Shown: positions 1 through 8,813, numbered from the stretch's first letter. The stretch is DNA of 35,069 nt from Geitlerinema sp. PCC 9228 (GCF_001870905.1 NZ_LNDC01000034.1:1-35069); one strand, 5' to 3'. Made by a program: numbers and translations. Notes: generated by a model from the letters alone, not told the origin.

Positions 1-53
1 CGGGGATGGGTTAGCATAGCGAATCTATCTAGGCACACCCGATGAAGCGAGAA

Positions 54-76
54 TCTCACGAATTCTATTCGTGAGA
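54..76. promoter_or_regulatory. Perfect hairpin upstream of ftsI
   Basis: A 9-bp perfect inverted repeat (TCTCACGAA and TTCGTGAGA, loop TTCTA) lies 73 bp before the ftsI start. No T-run follows on the plus strand, so it is not a clear Rho-independent terminator. It could be the end of an upstream transcript, a protein-binding site or an mRNA 5' structure. Nothing else is recognisable in positions 1-148. Confidence 0.45.
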
Positions 77-148
77 GTGTCAAACTCCGAAGCTCCGATG
101 CCGCCATGCTCTCTTCTGGAAAAATGACGCAAGGAAGAATCAAAATCC

Positions 149-2002
149 ATGTCCCGGGTCTTACAAACCAGCGATCGCAAAAAGAAACATACCGATTCCA
201 AATCCCCCTCTACTTTACGGATGCGGTTGGTTATGGTTTGGGGGATTTTGATTGGTTTTGGATTGTTGTTGGGGGGAAATTTGTTGCGGTTGCAGGGATG
301 GCAGGGGGAGATACTGCAGCAACGGGCTACCGAACAGCAGTTGGTGCAGTTGCAGCCGTTTGTTCCCCGACGCCCCATTGTAGACCGCCAGGGCAATACC
401 ATGGCTATCGATCGCTTGGCTTACGTCTTGTACGCCCATCCTATTTTATTTGGCCGCAATGGTGCTTCTGGGGAAGCTGCAACGCAGGCATTGAGCGAAG
501 CCGAAACACCTGCCGAACAGGTAGCTCGTCAACTAGCTCCAATTTTAGAGCGATCGCCGGCGGAATTGCTGGCGGAATTCAAGACGCGCAAAAGTGGTAT
601 TCGCTTGGAAGATACTGTATCCGATACGCAAGCCAGAAAAATCCGTAGTTTGCAATTAGATGGATTGGAACTGGTCCGTCGTTCGGTTCGCCTGTATCCC
701 TACCAGGAAATTGGCTCTAGTGTCGTGGGATACGTCGATATCGATCGCCAAGGTCAGGCTGGGATAGAACGTTCCCAGGAAGAGGTTTTGATGCGTTCGG
801 TGCCGGAAGTTTGGTATCGCCGCAGCAGCTACGGTTCTTTGATGCCCGTGGTGAAGGCAGATGAAGTGAAAGGGCAAGTGCCAGGGGGCTTTCTTTATTT
901 AGATGATTGGCGGTTGCAGCTGACGGTGGATGTACCTTTGCAGCGGATGGTTCAACGTGCTTTGGCAGAGCAAATAGAAAGCTTTCAAGCTCAGCGCGGC
1001 ATGGCTTTGGTGATGGATGTGAGAGATGGTTCGCTTTTGAGTTTAGCTACCCATCCCAGTTACAATCCCAATACTTACTACGAGTTTGATGTAAGCTTGT
1101 TTAAGAATTGGGCAGTAACGGATTTGTTTGAACCCGGTTCGACCTTCAAACCGATTAACGTAGCGATCGCTTTGGAAACAGGAGCTGTAGAGCCCAACAG
1201 CCGCTTTCGCGATGAGGGTCGCATTACCATTGAAGGGTACCCTATTTCCAACTACGACTACAGCCAACAGGGGGCACCAGGTGTCGAGTCGGTTACGGAA
1301 ATTTTAAAATACTCCCGCAACGTGGGTATGGTCCACGTGATGGAACAGTTGCCGCGGGAAACTTACTACAACTGGCTGCAAAAATTGGGTTTGTCAGAGA
1401 CTGTGGGCATCGATCTCCCTTTTGAAATTCCCAGCTATATCAAGAGCAAGTCCCAATTTGTCAATTCCCAAGTAGAGGCCGCTACCACAGCCTTCGGGCA
1501 AGGATTTTCCCTGACAGCCATCAAACTTGCACAACTGCACGCCGCGATCGCCAATGGTGGTACCTTGGTGACCCCCCACGTGGTAGCAGGCTTATTCGAC
1601 CGCCAAGGCAACAAATACTGGGAACCCTCCCTCGGGCAATCCCGCCGCATTTTTTCCCAACCAACCACCCGCGACGTTTTGGCGATGATGGAAGAAGTGG
1701 TGGAAGATGGCACCGGTCAAAAAGCTGCCATTGAAGGCTATCGCATTGCTGGCAAAACGGGAACTGCTCAAAAAGCCGATCCCCGCGGTGGCTACAAAGA
1801 AAATGCCATCATCACCAGTTTTGTCGGTATGGTTCCCGCCAGCAATCCCCGCTATTTGGTCTTAGCCGTGGTAGACGAACCGCAAGGGGGCAGCGGTGGA
1901 ACAACGGCCGCTCCCATTGTCAAGAAAATTTTACAAACCTTAATTGTTCGTCAGGGGATTCAGCGTCAACCACCCCCCGGGGAATCAGGCAATATAGAAT
2001 AG
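149..2002 (+). CDS. ftsI: Septum peptidoglycan transpeptidase FtsI (class B PBP)
   Basis: This is a class B penicillin-binding protein that cross-links septal peptidoglycan and acts from the cytoplasmic membrane in the periplasm. The 617 residues fit the family. A basic N-terminus (1-25) is followed by one membrane segment (about 26-48), a PBP dimerisation region (about 80-250) and the transpeptidase domain (about 285-600). All three active-site motifs are visible: STFK with nucleophile Ser331, SRN at 389-391 and KTG at 536-538. The ATG has an AAGGAAG-like ribosome site about 11 bases upstream. The single membrane anchor, the lack of a glycosyltransferase domain and the PRRPIVDRQGN stretch near 70 favour FtsI over PBP2/MrdA. 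A repeat element begins 4 bp after the stop codon. Confidence 0.93.
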   Translation: MSRVLQTSDRKKKHTDSKSPSTLRMRLVMVWGILIGFGLLLGGNLLRLQGWQGEILQQRATEQQLVQLQPFVPRRPIVDRQGNTMAIDRLAYVLYAHPILFGRNGASGEAATQALSEAETPAEQVARQLAPILERSPAELLAEFKTRKSGIRLEDTVSDTQARKIRSLQLDGLELVRRSVRLYPYQEIGSSVVGYVDIDRQGQAGIERSQEEVLMRSVPEVWYRRSSYGSLMPVVKADEVKGQVPGGFLYLDDWRLQLTVDVPLQRMVQRALAEQIESFQAQRGMALVMDVRDGSLLSLATHPSYNPNTYYEFDVSLFKNWAVTDLFEPGSTFKPINVAIALETGAVEPNSRFRDEGRITIEGYPISNYDYSQQGAPGVESVTEILKYSRNVGMVHVMEQLPRETYYNWLQKLGLSETVGIDLPFEIPSYIKSKSQFVNSQVEAATTAFGQGFSLTAIKLAQLHAAIANGGTLVTPHVVAGLFDRQGNKYWEPSLGQSRRIFSQPTTRDVLAMMEEVVEDGTGQKAAIEGYRIAGKTGTAQKADPRGGYKENAIITSFVGMVPASNPRYLVLAVVDEPQGGSGGTTAAPIVKKILQTLIVRQGIQRQPPPGESGNIE

Positions 2003-2006
2003 CTTC

Positions 2007-2128
2007 TACCATTTCTAAAAAACAATGATTCTCTAGAATTTTCCGATTTTCCTAGTAGGGGTGCTCACGCGTTGCGCCCCAACAAAAGTCCCCGCGATTA
2101 TTGCTAGCATACTTTTAAGGAAATGCTA
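2007..2128. repeat. MITE-like repeat, copy A
   Basis: This 122-bp non-coding element begins TACCATTTCT and ends AAATGCTA, which are near-perfect inverted ends. A central stem (TAGGGGTGC against GCGCCCCAA) surrounds the loop TCACGCGTT. It aligns along its whole length, by eye, with copies at 8864-8984, 17349-17469 and 30014-30132. The outermost bases are TA on both sides, as expected of a TA-targeting (IS630/Tc1-like) MITE. It begins 4 bp after the ftsI stop, and its palindrome may serve as a secondary transcription end. It contains no open frame of note. Confidence 0.75.
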
Positions 2129-2224
2129 TGAATTTTCTTGCAGGTCATCCAACATATTTTCACCAGTGCCACTTAGGATAGGTAAAAGATACCTTCCAAA
2201 TCAGCGAAAGGAAAAATTAGCGGC

Positions 2225-3652
2225 GTGGGTACCCCTTCCAGATACTGGCAACTAGCAAAACTAACGGCTGCGGGAACGGTTTTGATTGTCGAAATTCCGT
2301 CGGCAAAGGAGTTTTTCCGCCAGCAGTTTCCCCATATTTTCCACTCCGATAGCATTGCTGACACGAACATCGAACCTCGGTTACTGGCGCTGTGGCAGGA
2401 TCCTCAATACCAGGAAAAGGTGAGTTTGTGCTGGCGCTGTTACATTTCCCATCAAATTTGTCGCGTTTGTTCCCAATTGGAAAAGCAATTTGGGCAGCAA
2501 CATGGGTTCAATCGCGATGACTTGCTGCCTTTGGTTTTAAACGACTCGTTAGAATCTATCAAATCCATGGCATCGGCATCGGTTCCCTCATACCAACCCC
2601 TAGCGGTGCAAATTTTACAAACTTTCAATCCCCAACGGGGCAGTCTTGCCAATTGGGTAGATAAACTGGTCAAACGCGATCGCGAACTCAATCGTTTTTT
2701 ATTACAACACGGTGTTTATCTAGCCAGCGACTGGGCAATTTTAAACGATACCCAACCCAAACAACTAACCAAAATTTTAGGCGAGTTTCACCAATACACC
2801 CATGCCGAAATTGAGTTTACCAAAACCCTGCTAGCCAGCTACCATCGCATTTATCGCGCCCAACGCTTGCGACAAAAACAACAGGGATATTCCCATCGCT
2901 GTTTGCCTCCTACCCAAAGCCAACTCACCGCGATCGCGCAAGACATGCAGCCTAACCTTGCCCAACAACAGTCTCCTGAAACCATTTTAGAACAACTGCA
3001 ATCTTTAGCCGATCGCTTGCGCCAGTATCGCATTTACCGACGCGGCGGTTTCATGCCCAGCCAATCTTTAGACATTCCCGAAACTTCCCAAAAACTGGAA
3101 TACGAACAATATGCAGCACCGCTGCCTGCCAGGGAAAATGACACCAACAACACCCAAGCGCAAATCGATTTTCTACAATTTTACCGCCAAGAATTTGTAC
3201 GCAGTTTGGATCGTTCTCTGGAAGCAGTCTTGCGCGATCGCTTGCGGAAAAAGCAGCGTCAAAAAACCACCCAATCCCAAAAATTATTGCAGGGATTGTT
3301 TTTATTCCACTGCCAGGGAATGGCGATGGGAGACATAGCCCAACAGTTGGAGTTGAAAGCACAGTATCAAGTAACGCGCCTGTTACAGTTAAAAGAGTTT
3401 CGTACCGACGTACGCCAAAAAATGATACTCGATCTCAAAGATTCTATTTGGCAACAGCTACGGCAGTATAAAACGCCACAGGAGTTGCAAAATTTAGAGG
3501 CAAATATAGAAATTGCCCTCAACGAACAGGTGGAAACTGCGATCGCCGCAGCGGAAAAAGAAGCCAGCTTTCCGAAAAAAAACGCCCAACAGAGTCTATT
3601 TGCCCAACGTTTGTGTCGTTTGCTGCGCGAACAGTTCCAACTGTCGCCATAA
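2225..3652 (+). CDS. Sigma-70-like HTH protein of the CHAT/CHASE2 cluster
   Basis: This is a 475-residue cytoplasmic protein with no signal peptide or membrane segment. The N-terminal part holds a cysteine-rich CWRCYISHQICRVC stretch (about residues 75-90) and a long helical region with RGSLANW near 142. The C-terminal part (about 350-400, around GMAMGDIAQQLELKAQYQVTR) resembles the sigma-70 region 4 helix-turn-helix. I recognise the overall sequence as a cyanobacterial family often annotated hypothetical or sigma-like. Direct sigma activity is inference, since no region 2 motif is evident. The GTG at 2225 follows AAAGGA at 2207-2212; the spacing (12) is long, so the start is uncertain. It leads a same-strand series with DUF1822, CHAT-CHASE2 and DUF928-like genes, which suggests it regulates them or responds to them. 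Confidence 0.65.
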   Translation: MGTPSRYWQLAKLTAAGTVLIVEIPSAKEFFRQQFPHIFHSDSIADTNIEPRLLALWQDPQYQEKVSLCWRCYISHQICRVCSQLEKQFGQQHGFNRDDLLPLVLNDSLESIKSMASASVPSYQPLAVQILQTFNPQRGSLANWVDKLVKRDRELNRFLLQHGVYLASDWAILNDTQPKQLTKILGEFHQYTHAEIEFTKTLLASYHRIYRAQRLRQKQQGYSHRCLPPTQSQLTAIAQDMQPNLAQQQSPETILEQLQSLADRLRQYRIYRRGGFMPSQSLDIPETSQKLEYEQYAAPLPARENDTNNTQAQIDFLQFYRQEFVRSLDRSLEAVLRDRLRKKQRQKTTQSQKLLQGLFLFHCQGMAMGDIAQQLELKAQYQVTRLLQLKEFRTDVRQKMILDLKDSIWQQLRQYKTPQELQNLEANIEIALNEQVETAIAAAEKEASFPKKNAQQSLFAQRLCRLLREQFQLSP

Positions 3653-3888
3653 AAAATCAATTGTAACGGTTCCCTTTTGGCATAAGTTCCTCCATGGGTG
3701 GAAATATAGAAGATTGTCAAGGTAGCGTCGTTTCGCGAACCAATCGCGTACCGACAACCATTTTCGGATGGAAATCTCAGCGAAATGGTTTTCTTTCTCA
3801 ATTTAGCGTCTCAGTCAATATCGAAAGAGGTTGGCGAGGATTGGGATTTGGTTAGTTTCATGTTTCATATGGAGTTTCGATTGGTGCT

Positions 3889-5232
3889 ATGGTTCAATCA
3901 CCTTCTTTTTTTGATTGGGAAAGCCTCGATACCAATGCTTTTGCCATCGAACCCAATCGCGCATCGCAAGCGGTGGAGATGACATCGGAGATGGGTTACG
4001 AATCCCAACAATGGCAAATGTACTTACAGTTTTTGGCTTTGGGAGGATTGCAACAGTGGTTGCAGCAGCGATCGCTGGCAGTGCCAGTAGAAGCCAAATT
4101 TCAGAAAAAATACGCACCGGCTACCAATGCTGTGGGATATCTCCAGGCAGGAGGGTGGAAAATTCTACCGGTGGCAATGGGAAGTTTGACGGATGATGCG
4201 ATCGCGATGCCGCGGGTTAGCTTGCACTTACCAACGTTTGCCCATCATTTTTACGTGGCGGTGGAAGTGGCGGAAGAAGCAGAACAAGCTCGAATTTTGG
4301 GTGTGTTGCGCTACGACAAATTGCGAGAACGCTGCCGCCACGAGTCTCTATCCCCAGAAGAGGATTGGCACGATTTTGTTCCCCTGAGTTGGTTTGAATC
4401 ACCCGATCGCTTGTTGCTGTATTTGCGATGTTTGGAAGGCGAGGCGTTGCCGTTGCCAGGGGCAAGTGCCATGGCTGCCTGGGAACAGTTGGAAGAACTC
4501 ACACCAATTGTTTCGCAACTACAAAGCAGCGATCGCCCCTGGTGGGAAATGGTGGCTTACGAACGGGTCAAATCGATTTTAGCCAATCCAGAGTTGCTAG
4601 AACTGGCAACTGCCGACCAACCTTACCAACACCATCGCTTGCTGGAACGGTTGCGGGAAATTTGTCAACCAGCGATTAATGTTGCCAAATGGCTGCAAGA
4701 TGAAATCCAAACCACTGCTAGCGAACTTTCCTGGGTTTTACTACCCAGTCTCACACCGGCTACTTCGGCGTTGCGATCGGTAACGGCGGATTTGGATGCG
4801 ATTTTGTTACAGTTGGAGCGTAATGGCTTAGAAATTTCCGAAACAGCTAGGGGGGCCTATCGCAACATGCAACTGGGGGGCATCTCGCTGAAATTATACG
4901 CGATCGCGTCTGCCGATCTTCCTCACATGCCAGCGACCGATACCGAATCCAGCCATGAGGCGATCGCGCCAAGCGACCAGTGGAGTTTGTTGTTTATTCT
5001 AAGTACCAACGCGGGGGTGACGCTACCGGTGGGAACGACGCTACGGATTAGCGACGAAACTGATTTGTTGTTAGAAAAAAAGGTGAATCCTGGCGATCGC
5101 GAAACCATTCTCTATGCTTGTGTTGTGGGCGAACGATGGGAGTCTTTTTCTGTTGCCATAGCGTTAGACGATCGAGACGCGATCGCGCTGCCTCCGTTTA
5201 TTTTTTGCCCCGACGAGGAGGGGATATCTTAA
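3889..5232 (+). CDS. DUF1822 family protein
   Basis: This 447-residue soluble protein has no signal peptide or membrane helices. The N-terminal half has the pattern of DUF1822, a family found essentially in cyanobacteria: a short FDWESLDTNAFAI start, GYLQAGGWKILPV near residue 84 and HHFYVAVEVAEEAEQARILG near 119. The C-terminal half (about 310-447) looks like a beta-rich region carrying LKLYAIASADLPH and VGTTLRISDETDLLLEKK, the kind of segment that closes many DUF1822 proteins. No enzymatic motif is seen and its function is unknown. It lies 236 bp after the sigma-like gene and 265 bp before the CHAT-CHASE2 gene, all on the same strand, so it is probably a partner in that pathway. The start ATG has GGAG 14 bases upstream, which is only moderately convincing. 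Confidence 0.8.
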   Translation: MVQSPSFFDWESLDTNAFAIEPNRASQAVEMTSEMGYESQQWQMYLQFLALGGLQQWLQQRSLAVPVEAKFQKKYAPATNAVGYLQAGGWKILPVAMGSLTDDAIAMPRVSLHLPTFAHHFYVAVEVAEEAEQARILGVLRYDKLRERCRHESLSPEEDWHDFVPLSWFESPDRLLLYLRCLEGEALPLPGASAMAAWEQLEELTPIVSQLQSSDRPWWEMVAYERVKSILANPELLELATADQPYQHHRLLERLREICQPAINVAKWLQDEIQTTASELSWVLLPSLTPATSALRSVTADLDAILLQLERNGLEISETARGAYRNMQLGGISLKLYAIASADLPHMPATDTESSHEAIAPSDQWSLLFILSTNAGVTLPVGTTLRISDETDLLLEKKVNPGDRETILYACVVGERWESFSVAIALDDRDAIALPPFIFCPDEEGIS

Positions 5233-5497
5233 TTGATTTGGTTGTCAACTCGAACCAGCAACGGTAAATTCAAGTTTCCTCGCATCCCAGTAGTGCCATA
5301 ATAGCAATATAGGACTCCAATGACCGCGATCGCAGTTTGGATGGTTATCAAATTTTGTCGTTTCGATCGAAACCCTAGCCCAAACAGTAGTTGGTTAGTA
5401 GCGGGTTGATGAAAATCCACGATGGCGGACAAATAGCTTTCTCAAAACTTACCGAACCTACAGTTTTTTTTGGCAACCATCTCTTGTTTGTACCATT

Positions 5498-7984
5498 ATG
5501 CCTACAGTTCAATACCGCTTGAATATTTGTAAAGTCGAACAGTTCTGCCTGTTTAAACTGGATTGGGGTCAGGGAAAACAGCTGCTTGCCCATGTCAAAT
5601 ATCCTACGTTTCTCACCAATTTATATCAAGAATGGCAGCGTATCTATATCAGTTTTTACAAAACTGCTTTGCGGGGTCGGGTGGTGGCTAGCGGCGCTAT
5701 GGATGCCTCGCCAGTGGATTGGCATGCCAAATTGGTACAGGCGGAAGCCAAGTTTACCTACGAATTTCATCGTTGGTTGCGCAGTGCAGAGTTGTTCGAT
5801 CTTCGCTCGCAAATTGCCCAACACAGCAATGACAGTAGCAATACTCCTTGTATTGTAGATATTTTTCTGAGTTGCTATCCTTTGGAAATTGCCCGCTTCC
5901 CTTGGGAAAATTGGGAGTTGGCAACGGAATTTGCCAGCAAAGCCCAGATTCGCTTTTCCCGCTATCCCAACAACTTACGTAGCGACAACCACGACAAAAA
6001 CCAAGCCTTTTTTATTGCTCGCAAACCCAGAATTTTAACCGTTGCTGGTGACAGCACGGGATTGGATTTTCAAGCAGAGAAAGAAGCAATTTCTCATCTA
6101 GAGAAACGACTGAATATTCATTTTTTCGGCTGGCAACCTGGGAGAGATATTCAACAGTTAAAAACTGAACTACGCCGGGTAATTACTGACCCGTTGGGTT
6201 GGGATATTTTATTATTTTTAGGTCATAGCAACGAAACGGAAGTTACTGGGGGGGAAATTGCGATCGCACCCGATGTTTCCATTTCCATGAGCGAAATTGC
6301 CAGCGATTTGGCTTTGGCGCGCCAACGAGGATTAAAGTTTGCCCTGTTCAACTCTTGCAACGGGTTAAATATTGCCGATGCTGTCATCGATTTGGGGTTG
6401 TCGCAAGTGGTGGTTATGCGCGAACCTATCCACGACCGCGTTGCGAAAGAATTTTTAACCGAATTTCTACAAAAAATTTCCGTTGGCGAAAACGTTCATG
6501 ATGCCCTATTGTCTACCTGTAAATATCTCAAAACCAAGCAAAATTTAACCTATCCTTCTGCCTATCTCATTCCTTCTATTTTCCGACATCCCGATGCCCA
6601 ACTGTTTCGCTTGCAACCACGGGGATGGCTGGCGAAAGCTAAACAATGTTTGCCCAATAAACTGGAAGCTTTTGTCCTTTCTCTTGTCTTTTTATGCAGC
6701 TTGGAACAGCTACCAATACAACCTTGGTTGTTGGCAACCAGACAACTTGCTCAATCGATTTATCGCGACTACACCGGGCAACTTTCTACTCCCAAATTGT
6801 CGCAACAATTACCACCGCCAATTTTGTTAGTCGAAATTGACGCCAGTTCTTTGCGATCGGCACCTGATAAAATTAGCAAACCGACACCTTTAAACCGCCG
6901 CTATTTGGCTAGATTAGTTGACAAATTAACGGCTTTAGATGTACCCATTGTTGGTATTGATTATTTGCTTGATTTTCATCAGGAAGAAAACGATGCTTAT
7001 TTGGCGCGATCGCTAAAATCTGGTGTCACTCAAACACCACCGACTTGGTTTGTTTTTGCTGCTATTAGGGGGTCTGAGGAGGGGAGTTGGAATTCGGTTA
7101 ATTCCAATTTGGCAAGCTCCAATTGGAGTTTGAACGGTCACATATATGGGTTGACCAATCCCAGTTATACAAAAGTTTGGTACATGCGGTTTCTCCTGGG
7201 AAAAGAACCAGAAGAAATTCCCTATCCGTTTCCATATGTATTGGCTTGGTTGGTAGAAATTCGAGCAGAAAATGCCGAACACATGTTCCCAAAACCTAGT
7301 TTAAAAAGCCAATCAGATTTAATCAAACAAATGAAGAAAAAACTTCCAAAAAAATACGAAAACTTACAGCAAGATCGTTTCTTTTATCCCTGGCAAAAAC
7401 CAGTTTTTACTAGTTTTGCCTATCAATTTCTAGGGCAACGATGGTTCCACCCTACCATTGATTTTTCTATTCCTTCCAGCAGCGTTTATCAAACGATAAC
7501 TGCTAGAGATTTATTAGCTATGTCAAACCAGAAATCATCTCTTCAAAACACACAAGCTGCTATTATAATTCCCGGAGAATATGACAATATGGGATTGACG
7601 CAAGGTAGTCCCGATGGGCATCCAATTCCCGATGCATTTCAATATTGGATTGCTGATAAAGATAGAATGGAGATTTACGGTGGTGAAATTCATGCTTTTA
7701 TGATAGATCATATACTCAACCAGCGTCGGATTTATTGGATTCCCGATATTCTCGCGATCGCGGTGATGGTTGTGTTGGGTAGTATTCTCAAAAAAATGTT
7801 TGTCAATCGCAGTCAGTTACCTTCGCGTCGAAAAATATTTTATTTTGGCAGCGCGATCGCAATTTTATACGTAGCATCCAGCCTACAAATATACGTTTGG
7901 TGGCAAATTGCCATTCCCATGGTTTTGCCAGCTGTAGCTTTAAGCAGCTATCTACTACCTATGCTTTGGAGACGAAAACAATGA
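5498..7984 (+). CDS. CHAT caspase-like protease fused to CHASE2 membrane sensor
   Basis: This 828-residue protein joins two modules. The N-terminal cytoplasmic part (about 120-375) is a CHAT domain, a caspase/separase-like peptidase fold. The His of FLGHSNE (His243) and the Cys of LFNSCNG (Cys287) form the expected catalytic dyad, so it looks active. A hydrophobic helix near 390-410 precedes a CHASE2 extracytoplasmic sensor domain (about 415-735, with PPILLVEIDASSL and GIDYLLDF). The protein ends with about three membrane helices between 745 and 825, the usual CHASE2 anchor. CHASE2 normally feeds kinases or cyclases; here the output appears to be a protease. The stop overlaps the next start (ATGA). 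The start at 5498 lacks a clear ribosome site. The substrate is unknown; the adjacent sigma-like and DUF1822 proteins are candidates by context only. Confidence 0.85.
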   Translation: MPTVQYRLNICKVEQFCLFKLDWGQGKQLLAHVKYPTFLTNLYQEWQRIYISFYKTALRGRVVASGAMDASPVDWHAKLVQAEAKFTYEFHRWLRSAELFDLRSQIAQHSNDSSNTPCIVDIFLSCYPLEIARFPWENWELATEFASKAQIRFSRYPNNLRSDNHDKNQAFFIARKPRILTVAGDSTGLDFQAEKEAISHLEKRLNIHFFGWQPGRDIQQLKTELRRVITDPLGWDILLFLGHSNETEVTGGEIAIAPDVSISMSEIASDLALARQRGLKFALFNSCNGLNIADAVIDLGLSQVVVMREPIHDRVAKEFLTEFLQKISVGENVHDALLSTCKYLKTKQNLTYPSAYLIPSIFRHPDAQLFRLQPRGWLAKAKQCLPNKLEAFVLSLVFLCSLEQLPIQPWLLATRQLAQSIYRDYTGQLSTPKLSQQLPPPILLVEIDASSLRSAPDKISKPTPLNRRYLARLVDKLTALDVPIVGIDYLLDFHQEENDAYLARSLKSGVTQTPPTWFVFAAIRGSEEGSWNSVNSNLASSNWSLNGHIYGLTNPSYTKVWYMRFLLGKEPEEIPYPFPYVLAWLVEIRAENAEHMFPKPSLKSQSDLIKQMKKKLPKKYENLQQDRFFYPWQKPVFTSFAYQFLGQRWFHPTIDFSIPSSSVYQTITARDLLAMSNQKSSLQNTQAAIIIPGEYDNMGLTQGSPDGHPIPDAFQYWIADKDRMEIYGGEIHAFMIDHILNQRRIYWIPDILAIAVMVVLGSILKKMFVNRSQLPSRRKIFYFGSAIAILYVASSLQIYVWWQIAIPMVLPAVALSSYLLPMLWRRKQ

Positions 7985-8154
7985 TAAAAATTACATTGAT
8001 TTCAATTAGTATTTTCACGGGATGTCTGCTTTCCTTTCAATGGGTCGATCTCAAAAAAATAGATATTCCTTGGACCAATCTAATACAAAATCAACCACCA
8101 GGAGAAAGCGACGGCGAGCACGGCTTAAGCCACAGAGAAATGGGAGGTTTTTGA
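7981..8154 (+). CDS. Small exported peptide, DUF928-like N-terminal relic or partner
   Basis: This is a 57-residue open frame. Its ATG overlaps the CHAT-CHASE2 stop (ATGA) and its stop overlaps the next start (TGATG), so it is probably translated by coupling. Residues 1-20 are a hydrophobic signal-like segment containing FTGC, a poor match to a lipobox. The rest carries WTNLIQNQPPGESDGEHG. The next protein begins the same way after its signal peptide, with WTTIFNREEPGESEGD. It therefore looks like a short paralogue of that gene's N-terminus, either a decayed duplicate or a genuine small secreted partner. Function is unknown. Confidence 0.55.
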   Translation: MIKITLISISIFTGCLLSFQWVDLKKIDIPWTNLIQNQPPGESDGEHGLSHREMGGF

Positions 8155-8813
8155 TGAAATTTTTACCCAATCTTATGGAAACTTTACCTATTATTTTCTT
8201 ATTATTTCAAATAGGAATAATACCAGTTCGTGCCCAAGAAAATAATTTATCTTGGACGACAATTTTCAACCGAGAAGAACCGGGGGAAAGTGAAGGCGAT
8301 ACTCCTTTAGTAAATCGAGGAGACATTTGCGCGATCGCGCCAAGGAACGAAATTTGGCACCAACAACCGGTATTTGTCTGGCAGGGAGAATTGGTCAAAG
8401 TTGAAGTGCAACCCCGCAACAGACGCGATACGGTTTTGTGGAGCCAACCAGTTACCCCTGACGATTCCCATGTGGTTTACGATGGCGATCCCCTGCAGCC
8501 AGGAAAAGCTTACGATTGGGTAGCATTTTTAGGAGAAAATGCTGTTTTGGAAGTACCGTTTCAAGTTTCTCCTTATGCCACGCGCGCCCAACATTGGGGA
8601 AATGTGCGCGACTTAGAAACCAAACTCCAACAACAAGGTGCCAATGCCAACGAAATTGCCCTGCATCGCGCCCAATATTTTCAACAACAAGGGTGGCGAT
8701 CGGATGTTATCCAAGAAGCTTTTTCCGTTGCCAATCCTAGTGAAGAATTGCAACAAGTTCGTCGGCGCTGGCAAACCAGTATTTGCTCGCCGCGATCGCA
8801 ATCCAATGAATAA
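8154..8813 (+). CDS. DUF928-like secreted protein
   Basis: This is a 219-residue exported protein. The chosen ATG overlaps the preceding stop (TGATG), follows a GGGAGG ribosome site and starts a good signal peptide (hydrophobic residues about 8-24, cleavage after VRA). The mature part opens with PGESEGD and RGDICAIAPRNEIWHQQPVFVWQ. This order (Pro/Gly-rich linker, Arg-Gly-Asp-x-Cys, then a beta domain beginning 'P.FVW') recalls DUF928 proteins, which often neighbour CHAT or CHASE2 genes in cyanobacteria; I class it as DUF928-like rather than certain. The C-terminal third (about 145-210) is helical with 'ALHRAQYFQQQGW'. An earlier in-frame ATG at 8022 would remove the signal peptide from the N-terminus, so it was rejected. 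Probable role: an extracytoplasmic partner of the CHASE2 sensor (inference). Confidence 0.7.
   Translation: MKFLPNLMETLPIIFLLFQIGIIPVRAQENNLSWTTIFNREEPGESEGDTPLVNRGDICAIAPRNEIWHQQPVFVWQGELVKVEVQPRNRRDTVLWSQPVTPDDSHVVYDGDPLQPGKAYDWVAFLGENAVLEVPFQVSPYATRAQHWGNVRDLETKLQQQGANANEIALHRAQYFQQQGWRSDVIQEAFSVANPSEELQQVRRRWQTSICSPRSQSNE

Noticed and set aside
106-648. Long overlapping reading frame inside ftsI.
   Set aside because: Shadow of the strongly supported ftsI frame; no family sequence.
1960-2000. FtsI ends with PPPGES, resembling the PGES motif of the exported proteins at 7981-8813.
   Set aside because: Short, proline-rich low-complexity tail; no wider similarity, so coincidence is more likely.
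8022-8153. Upstream in-frame ATG for the DUF928-like gene at 8022.
   Set aside because: It lies inside the 57-residue frame, adds a charged stretch before the signal peptide, and the ATG at 8154 has both a GGGAGG site and coupling overlap.
2225-8813. CHAT block as a phage-defence system such as gasdermin or Craspase.
   Set aside because: No gasdermin, CRISPR effector, nuclease or TPR partner is present; the CHASE2 sensor and cyanobacterial partners fit signalling better.
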